From contig JACKPM010000001.1 of the NCBI GenBank assembly GCA_024233495.1, positions 62,001 through 126,000 on the forward strand: a stretch of DNA of 64,000 nucleotides, in the 5' to 3' direction. Positions 58,830 to 64,000 of this stretch are shown here, one piece after another. Numbering within the stretch: position 1 is the stretch's first letter; every line of letters starts with the position of its first letter. Made by a program: the position numbers and the translations under genes. This DNA comes from Chlamydiales bacterium. Lineage in GTDB: Bacteria > Chlamydiota > Chlamydiia > Chlamydiales > JAAKFR01. A model generated the notes under the pieces. It had not been told where the DNA came from, ran no database searches, and saw only the letters and a program-made list of their open reading frames with translations.

Positions 58830-59749
58830 GTTTTAAAGTTATAGTCTTAGGGGCTACCGGTGGTCCAAGTGAAGCTGACATTTCAGGTTATCTGCTCTAT
58901 CCCACTTCTGACTCAAGTGAGGGGATTGTACTCGATGCTGGAACCCTTCTTCAAGGGTTGATCTCGGCTGGAGAGCGGGGCAATTTTAAAGACTTCAATT
59001 TGGAAGACCCCACCTTACACCCATTTGGGGAGGTCTTTTTGAAAAAAATTCGGGGCTACCTCATTTCTCACGCCCACCTTGACCACATTGCAGCTCTTGT
59101 AATCAACTCGCAGTCAGATGCACAAAATAAATTTGTCGCAGGTACAGACACAACAATTAATGATTTGCGCGACCATATCTTTAACGCAGTGATTTGGCCT
59201 AACTACGGCACTGAAGGGAATGAGCCTATACTCAAAAAGTATAAGTATGTGCGCCTTCCTTTGCATGAAATGGTCCCACTCCCCAATACAGCGTTTAAGG
59301 TCGAGGCTCACCGCCTTTGCCATCCCCATGACTACCCATCCACTGCCTTTCTCCTTGAGTATAAGGGGAGCTATGTGATGTATTTTGGAGATACCTCTCC
59401 TGATGCCCTTGAGAAAGATAAGCACCTATCGCATATTTGGAAGCGGCTCGCTCCTCTCATAAGGGAGAAAAAATTAAGAGGAATTTTCCTCGAGTGTTCA
59501 GTACCGAATGAAGATTCAGCTCAAGTGATTTATGGACACCTCAATCCAAAGCTCATGATGGAAGAGTTTCACAACCTAGCGAAAGAGGTAGGGGGTGATC
59601 TCAAAGGGCTTAAAGTCATTGTCTCCCACCGAAAGGAGAGTTTGCTCATCTCAAAAGACAAATGCCGGGTAGACGTAGAACTCAAAGAGGCAAACGATTT
59701 GGGTATAGAGTTTATTTTCCCCATTCAGGGCGACTGTATACCCCTTTGA
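58826..59749 (+). CDS. class II cyclic-nucleotide phosphodiesterase-like metallo-hydrolase
   Basis: A 307-residue metallo-beta-lactamase-fold protein resembling class II 3',5'-cAMP phosphodiesterases (fungal Pde1, bacterial CpdP). The metal motif is YLISHAHLDHIAALVINS (about 76-93), followed by VMYFGDTSPDALEK (metal Asp) and FLECSVPNEDSAQVIYGHLN (about 223-242), the last typical of this family. It is coupled to the small upstream gene. If active it would hydrolyse cAMP or cGMP, or a related phosphodiester. Chlamydiae are not known to me for cyclic-nucleotide signalling of this type, so the true substrate is open. Confidence 0.78.
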   Translation: MSFKVIVLGATGGPSEADISGYLLYPTSDSSEGIVLDAGTLLQGLISAGERGNFKDFNLEDPTLHPFGEVFLKKIRGYLISHAHLDHIAALVINSQSDAQNKFVAGTDTTINDLRDHIFNAVIWPNYGTEGNEPILKKYKYVRLPLHEMVPLPNTAFKVEAHRLCHPHDYPSTAFLLEYKGSYVMYFGDTSPDALEKDKHLSHIWKRLAPLIREKKLRGIFLECSVPNEDSAQVIYGHLNPKLMMEEFHNLAKEVGGDLKGLKVIVSHRKESLLISKDKCRVDVELKEANDLGIEFIFPIQGDCIPL

Positions 59750-59766
59750 CAATAGAATCAAACCAG

Positions 59767-59869
59767 TTGAAAATTTTACAAATCCATACCATCTAGCTTT
59801 ACAAAAGATCTGACTATACTTTGTCATCTGCTACAAATTTGTAAGATTTTCAATCCCTTTGACTATAAT
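59767..59869 (+). promoter_or_regulatory. inverted repeat and promoter upstream of add
   Basis: A 17-bp inverted repeat (59767-59783 and 59837-59853, 16 of 17 matching, 53 bp apart) flanks a region containing a TATACT box at 59815. The right arm carries TTGTAA (59839-59844), which with TATAAT (59864-59869) makes a 19-bp-spaced promoter for the purine operon. An operator with two half-sites covering the -35 is a reasonable guess. Confidence 0.45.
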
Positions 59870-59892
59870 AGAGCTAAGGTTTATGCTTGGCC

Positions 59893-60867
59893 ATGGATTT
59901 CTTCGAAGGTATTGGACTAACCGAACTTCATACGCATGTCGGATTTGGCATGACGCCAACGATGCTCTGGGAGATTGCTCACGACCAGGGCATGATTCTT
60001 CCCACTAAAGACTATTGGCAATTTGAAAAGCTCGTCACGATTCATGAAACAAAAGAATTTGACGAATATCTCAAAATGTATGACTTGACGGAGCGCATTC
60101 AAAGTTCTCCCGAGTCACTTTTCATCGGTATCCAAAATGTGATCTCAGGAGCCTACAGAAAAAACAACATCACGAAAATTGAGCTGCGCTTCAATCCAAT
60201 GCTGCGCAATAGAGAGGGGGAGCGCGACCTCGATCACATCATTGTTTTCACCTTGCAAGGGATGGAGCGCGCGATGCTCAAGTATCCCGTTCAAGCTGGC
60301 CTTATTTTGATGATGGACCGTCGCTTTTCACCACAGAAGAATGCGATCATTGCGCGCAAAGCGATCAAGTATAAAGAGCGAGGTGTAGTAGGCATTGATT
60401 TGGGAGGCCCTAACGTTGAATCCTTTTCCTTGAAAGAGCTTGTGCCCATTGTAGATGAGGCGCGGGAGCACGGCATTGAGGTGACGATCCATACAGGTGA
60501 GACGACCGATACAGATGAGATGTGGGAGGTGATCCGCCTTCTTAAGCCAAGTCGTATTGGGCACGGCATTGCATGCGTCAAAGATAAGAAGCTCATGCGC
60601 CATTTGATGGAGAAGCATATAGTACTTGAAACATGTCCCACATCGAATCTCAACACGAAAGTGGTAAAGGATTTTGATCATATGCGCGAAATCTATAAAA
60701 CTCTCAAAGAGCACAAAGTACCTTTCACCATCAATACAGATGGGCCTGAGATGCAGAAGATTTCTCTAAAAAAGGAGTTTATGAAGCTTCTAAATGAGAA
60801 TATTTTAACCCCTGAGGAGATATTGCAGTCCAATGCCATTGCAACAAAAGCAAGCTTCATTAGTTGA
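59893..60867 (+). CDS. add: adenosine deaminase family protein
   Basis: A 324-residue amidohydrolase predicted to deaminate adenosine to inosine. Zinc ligands: ELHTHVG (His13 and His15), the HTGE motif with catalytic His/Glu, SRIGHGIACV, and the Asp in TINTDGPEMQK near the C terminus. Immediate downstream coupling to guaB and guaA suggests salvage of adenine nucleosides to GMP via inosine/IMP. The ATG at 59893 is preferred to the in-frame TTG at 59887. Some adenosine-deaminase-like proteins act on other adenine derivatives, so substrate is inferred. Overlaps guaB by 35 bp. Confidence 0.86.
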   Translation: MDFFEGIGLTELHTHVGFGMTPTMLWEIAHDQGMILPTKDYWQFEKLVTIHETKEFDEYLKMYDLTERIQSSPESLFIGIQNVISGAYRKNNITKIELRFNPMLRNREGERDLDHIIVFTLQGMERAMLKYPVQAGLILMMDRRFSPQKNAIIARKAIKYKERGVVGIDLGGPNVESFSLKELVPIVDEAREHGIEVTIHTGETTDTDEMWEVIRLLKPSRIGHGIACVKDKKLMRHLMEKHIVLETCPTSNLNTKVVKDFDHMREIYKTLKEHKVPFTINTDGPEMQKISLKKEFMKLLNENILTPEEILQSNAIATKASFIS

Positions 60868-61864
60868 ATATCTAACCTACGACGATGTTCTTCTTCTTCC
60901 CAGCTACTCTGAGATAACGCCTCCAGAGACAAACCTAGAGACTTTTTTGACGCACAAAACGCTCTTGCAAGTCCCTATTATCGCAGCTCCTATGGACACT
61001 GTTTGTGAGAGTTTGATGGCGCGCAGGATGGGTGAGCTTGGTGGACTCGGTATTTTGCATCGTAACCTTTCTATTGAAGAGCAAGGAAAACAACTGAAAG
61101 AGGCGCCTGGAGCGGGAGTTGCTGTTGGGGTGGGTCCCGACTTTAAAGAGCGGGTTCAACATCTAGTTTCTTGTGGTGCAACATTGGTTTGTATTGACTG
61201 TGCACATGGCCACACTAAGGGTGTGATTGAGGCTATTCGCGCTCTTTCCAATGTGGAGATCATGGCAGGCAATGTGGTCACTTATGAGGGTGCAAAAGCG
61301 CTCTTTGATGCGGGGGCAGACATTGTGAAGGTGGGTGTAGGGCCAGGGGCAATTTGCACAACCCGTGTGATGGCAGGTGTTGGTGCACCACAGCTCACCG
61401 CTGTGATGGAGTGCGCACGTGCTGCTGAGGAAGCGGGGAAAACGATCATTGCGGATGGCGGTATCAAAACCAGTGGTGACATTGTAAAAGCGCTTGCAGC
61501 AGGCGCCTCAGCCGTCATGCTTGGAAGTTTGCTTGCAGGAACTGAAGAGGCGCCAGGAAAGCGGGTAGGTGACTTTAAGGAATACCGTGGCATGGGCTCT
61601 GTCGCTGCAATGCAAAAAGGAAGCGCTGAGCGGTATGGCCTCAAGCCTGACAAACCACTTGTACCACAAGGTGTAGAGGGAAAAGTTCCTTACAAAGGCT
61701 CCCTCGAATCACACCTCTACCAACTCACAGAGGGCCTTCGTGCAGGAATGGGGTATGTGGGAGCTGCTGATCTTGCTGAACTGCGCGAAAAGGCACGCTT
61801 TGTGCGACAAACCTCAAATGGCCTATTTGAATCACACCCCCACACGGTAATTCCATGCTCTTAA
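60833..61864 (+). CDS. guaB: IMP dehydrogenase lacking CBS domains
   Basis: Oxidises IMP to XMP with NAD+, the committed step to guanine nucleotides. It has the barrel landmarks TYDDVLLLPSYSEI (15-28), APMDTVCE (52-59), the catalytic Cys175 in GVGPGAICTTRVM, the IADGGIKTSGDIVKALAAGA segment and YRGMGSVAAM (flap region). At 343 residues it is about 145 short of E. coli GuaB: sequence goes from NLSIEEQGKQL straight to GAGVAVGVGPDFKER, so the regulatory CBS pair is missing. CBS-less IMPDHs are functional in other organisms. The start overlaps add by 35 bp and the end overlaps guaA by 10 bp. Confidence 0.93.
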   Translation: MPLQQKQASLVEYLTYDDVLLLPSYSEITPPETNLETFLTHKTLLQVPIIAAPMDTVCESLMARRMGELGGLGILHRNLSIEEQGKQLKEAPGAGVAVGVGPDFKERVQHLVSCGATLVCIDCAHGHTKGVIEAIRALSNVEIMAGNVVTYEGAKALFDAGADIVKVGVGPGAICTTRVMAGVGAPQLTAVMECARAAEEAGKTIIADGGIKTSGDIVKALAAGASAVMLGSLLAGTEEAPGKRVGDFKEYRGMGSVAAMQKGSAERYGLKPDKPLVPQGVEGKVPYKGSLESHLYQLTEGLRAGMGYVGAADLAELREKARFVRQTSNGLFESHPHTVIPCS

Positions 61865-63282
61865 TTGTTGATTTTGGCTCACAAACTGCACACCAAATTG
61901 GAAGACGCCTCACCGAGCTTGGCATTCCTAATAAACTCGTTACGAAAGTAGAGCGCCTTGAAGGAGTGAAAGGCATCATCTTCTCTGGCGGCCCCTCTTC
62001 TGTTTCTGACAAAGGCGCTCCCACTGTGGATGCAAAACTATTGCAAGCCCCGATCCCCATCCTTGGCATCTGCTATGGCTGGCAACTCATGGCGCACCTC
62101 CTTGGAGGAACTGTAGAGAAAACGACGGCGGAATATGGACCGCAAGAGCTCCACTTCCATGAAAAGCTGCTCAACAAAGAGAGCCTATCTGTTGTGATGA
62201 GCCATGGCGACTCTGTCACCAAATTGCCCAAGGGATTTCGCACCATTGCCTCCACAAAACAAGTGCCGCACGCCTTTGTCTCAGATGGAAAAAACATGGG
62301 ACTCCAATTTCATCCAGAGGTGGAGCACACTGAAGAGGGGCAAAACATTCTTAAATACTTTGCTTGCACCATTTGCGGCATCGAACCTGAGAAAAAACCG
62401 CAAGAACTTGAAAACGATATTCAGGCAATTGTTGGTGACCAAGAGGTGCTCTGCGCTGTCTCTGGTGGCGTCGATTCAACTGTTGCAGGAACGCTCATTC
62501 AACAAGCAATCGGCGAGCGTTTCCATCCTGTCTATGTTGAAAGCGGTCTTATGCGGATCGGCACAAGAGAGCGTGTGGAAAAAGCGTTCCCCAATGTCCA
62601 CGTCATCGAAGCAGAAGGAGTCTTTCTCAAAGCACTAAATAACGTTGAAGATCCTGAAGAGAAGAGAAAGATCATTGGCAAACTCTATGTCGACCTCTTT
62701 GCAAAGGCTGCAAAAGGGGAGAAGTTTTTAGCTCAAGGCACCATCTATTCAGACGTCATCGAATCAAAAGAGATCAAGTCTCACCACAACGTAGGCGGTC
62801 TTCCAAAAAACATGCCTTTCAAACTGCTTGAGCCACTGCGTTCGCTTTACAAAGATCAAGTGCGCGCACTAGGCCTCTCGATCGGTGTTCCGAAAGATCT
62901 GATTGAAGAACACCCCTTCCCCGGTCCTGGCTACGCCGTACGCATTCGAGGAGCCATCACAAAAGAGCGTCTCTCGCAAGTGAAACAGGCCGACCAAATC
63001 GTAGTTGAAGAGCTTGCCCCTTGGAAAGAGAAACTCTTCCAGTGTTTTGCTGTGATGACAGGAGCGTATAGTACAGCTGTGAAAGGGGATGCTCGGGCTT
63101 TCTCAGAAGTGGTAGCGCTACGCGCCTACGAGTCGAGTGATGTAATGACCTCCAAAGTTGCCGAGCTTCCCTACTCAATCCTTGGTTCTATTGCCAACCG
63201 CATTGTCAACGAAGTGCCCGACATTTCCAGAGTGGTGTACGACATCACTACAAAGCCCCCTGCCACTATGGAGTGGGAGTAA
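61855..63282 (+). CDS. guaA: GMP synthase (glutamine-hydrolysing)
   Basis: Converts XMP, ATP and glutamine to GMP. The N-terminal amidotransferase has the nucleophile Cys73 in GICYGWQLMA and the His/Glu of GLQFHPEVEHT. The ATP-pyrophosphatase P-loop is SGGVDST (about 203-209), with KSHHNVGGLP and EHPFPGPGYAVRI, and the dimerisation domain ends ITTKPPATMEWE, matching the usual end of the protein. At 475 residues it is about 50 shorter than E. coli GuaA, mostly in loops. It is the last gene of the add-guaB-guaA operon. Confidence 0.95.
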   Translation: MLLIVDFGSQTAHQIGRRLTELGIPNKLVTKVERLEGVKGIIFSGGPSSVSDKGAPTVDAKLLQAPIPILGICYGWQLMAHLLGGTVEKTTAEYGPQELHFHEKLLNKESLSVVMSHGDSVTKLPKGFRTIASTKQVPHAFVSDGKNMGLQFHPEVEHTEEGQNILKYFACTICGIEPEKKPQELENDIQAIVGDQEVLCAVSGGVDSTVAGTLIQQAIGERFHPVYVESGLMRIGTRERVEKAFPNVHVIEAEGVFLKALNNVEDPEEKRKIIGKLYVDLFAKAAKGEKFLAQGTIYSDVIESKEIKSHHNVGGLPKNMPFKLLEPLRSLYKDQVRALGLSIGVPKDLIEEHPFPGPGYAVRIRGAITKERLSQVKQADQIVVEELAPWKEKLFQCFAVMTGAYSTAVKGDARAFSEVVALRAYESSDVMTSKVAELPYSILGSIANRIVNEVPDISRVVYDITTKPPATMEWE

Positions 63283-63309
63283 AATATTTGTAATGTCGAT
63301 TCAATAGAC

Positions 63310-64000
63310 TCAATGATTCCAATTGGGGGTTTGTTCATAACCCCAAGCTAGAAGATACTTGTTCCAATGCTTTTTGAATGCTCGTGTGACTTCAGGGGTG
63401 AACTCACTTTTCCATCTTCCGATTTGACTGGTATGGAAGGTAGGGCTTTTCCTCCAGCACTGTTCTAGTAACTTCTGCACTTGTGGGTCAGTCATCTCCC
63501 AACCAAAATGCCTAAGCATGCCTTGGATTTCTGCCAATTGTCTAACATTGCTGCCACCACTTTTTTCCCCCATAAAATCTTCAAAACGCATGATGTATAC
63601 TTTGGGCTTCCCTATACATTCCGTAACATTTCTAAATAAATCACGAACTGCGACAGGGTGAAGAGGAGAGTTGGCTGTAGAGGAAATAAGAGCAACTAGT
63701 CGTTCGTTTTTATTGAGCTTTAGATATGACTGTCGATCAAAATTTGGCTTTAGCATACGGATTGATTGATTTTTTGAGAAAACGATATCGATATAGTCAC
63801 GCATTGAAACCCAAAAGTCGCGAGGGTCTCTTATCGCAACAACCTTTTTGTGCGAAGCTAAAAAATCACAAGGTATCGTTGGCCCATGCACGTGTTCGAT
63901 GACTTTTCTTCTTTGGCCAGGGAGAGAATTAATAAAAGGGAGAAGAAAATGTGTTCCAGATTTTGGAAGTGTATAAATCACAATCCTTTCGCCAGCAAAT
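63310..64000 (-). CDS. sulfotransferase-family protein (5' end beyond window)
   Basis: A P-loop sulfotransferase fold: YTLPKSGTHFLLPF is the 5'-PAPS loop, VVAIRDPRDFWVSM the 3'-phosphate site, and YIMRFEDFMGEK the strand before the lid. The frame continues upstream of the GTG at 63981 (the edge reads FAGERIV) so the true start is outside the window. The C terminus is the parent type of the remnant at 10034-10216. Such enzymes transfer sulfate from PAPS to glycans, lipids or small molecules. Substrate unknown. Confidence 0.75.
   Translation of the reverse strand, partial: FAGERIVIYTLPKSGTHFLLPFINSLPGQRRKVIEHVHGPTIPCDFLASHKKVVAIRDPRDFWVSMRDYIDIVFSKNQSIRMLKPNFDRQSYLKLNKNERLVALISSTANSPLHPVAVRDLFRNVTECIGKPKVYIMRFEDFMGEKSGGSNVRQLAEIQGMLRHFGWEMTDPQVQKLLEQCWRKSPTFHTSQIGRWKSEFTPEVTRAFKKHWNKYLLAWGYEQTPNWNH

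Overview
This 64 kb window looks like chromosome from a member of the Chlamydiota, more likely an environmental lineage than the animal pathogens. The evidence is gene order as I remember it from Chlamydia trachomatis: a pcnB-clpX-clpP-tig block next to an SNF2 helicase, mreB and GTP-type pckG (47.97-58.67 kb), rpsT near rpoD (2.6-8.1 kb), and an aspartate-type aminotransferase followed by mreC (14.7-16.8 kb). I cannot fix the family or genus. Base composition is moderate and genes are tightly packed, often with 1-30 bp overlaps. Two tRNA genes (Ala-GGC and Gly-GCC) lack an encoded CCA end, consistent with the CCA-adding enzyme in the window. There is no rRNA and no CRISPR array.

Layout. 1-10.06 kb is housekeeping: a RecD-like helicase, rpsT, a membrane-anchored PAS protein, a CoiA-like protein, rpoD and a DinG-type helicase. 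10.03-12.53 kb is an inserted, partly decayed cassette: a sulfotransferase remnant, a dioxygenase remnant, an intact ABC exporter, IS-end remnants and a 72-bp dispersed repeat, abutting a broken ornithine cyclodeaminase-like gene. 12.5-18.2 kb returns to metabolism and cell shape (PhzF, a dicarboxylate/amino-acid symporter, tRNA-Ala, aminotransferase, MreC, NAD(P)HX repair). 18.2-47.96 kb is a large surface-glycan locus. 47.97-63.3 kb is conserved core: pcnB/clpX/clpP/tig, tRNA-Gly, SNF2 helicase, mreB, pckG, a cyclic-nucleotide phosphodiesterase-like protein, and the purine operon add-guaB-guaA. A sulfotransferase gene runs off the right edge.

The glycan locus holds UDP-glucose dehydrogenase, UDP-glucuronate decarboxylase and UDP-glucuronate 4-epimerase (UDP-GlcA, UDP-Xyl and UDP-GalA type sugars), HddA/HddC-like enzymes for GDP-heptose, a Wzy/ligase-like membrane protein, two GT2 glycosyltransferases, two TIGR04372-like glycosyltransferases, FkbM/CmcI/class I methyltransferases, a 2-oxoglutarate dioxygenase, a second copy of the ABC exporter and many short-chain dehydrogenase (SDR) epimerases. 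Within it, nine overlapping minus-strand genes (43.17 to 34.20 kb) form one apparent operon: two SDRs, a GmhA-like isomerase, a nucleotidyltransferase-PfkB kinase fusion in the reverse domain order of HldE, a two-subunit thiamine-diphosphate E1 pair without E2/E3, another SDR, a methyltransferase and a glycosyltransferase. This operon is my best candidate for an undescribed system: it may make an unusual nucleotide-activated higher-carbon or branched sugar. A glycan locus with heptose-type genes is also unexpected in this phylum, whose pathogens carry heptose-free, deep-rough LPS.

The locus shows strong signs of flux. These are the duplicated exporter-plus-dioxygenase cassette (proteins about 83% identical by hand count, but 89 bp identical around the start), a dead IS5-type element with a 34-bp perfect palindrome, a 159-bp hairpin element inside an SDR pseudogene, a pair of decayed methyltransferase and dioxygenase genes, and several tail-to-tail gene overlaps.
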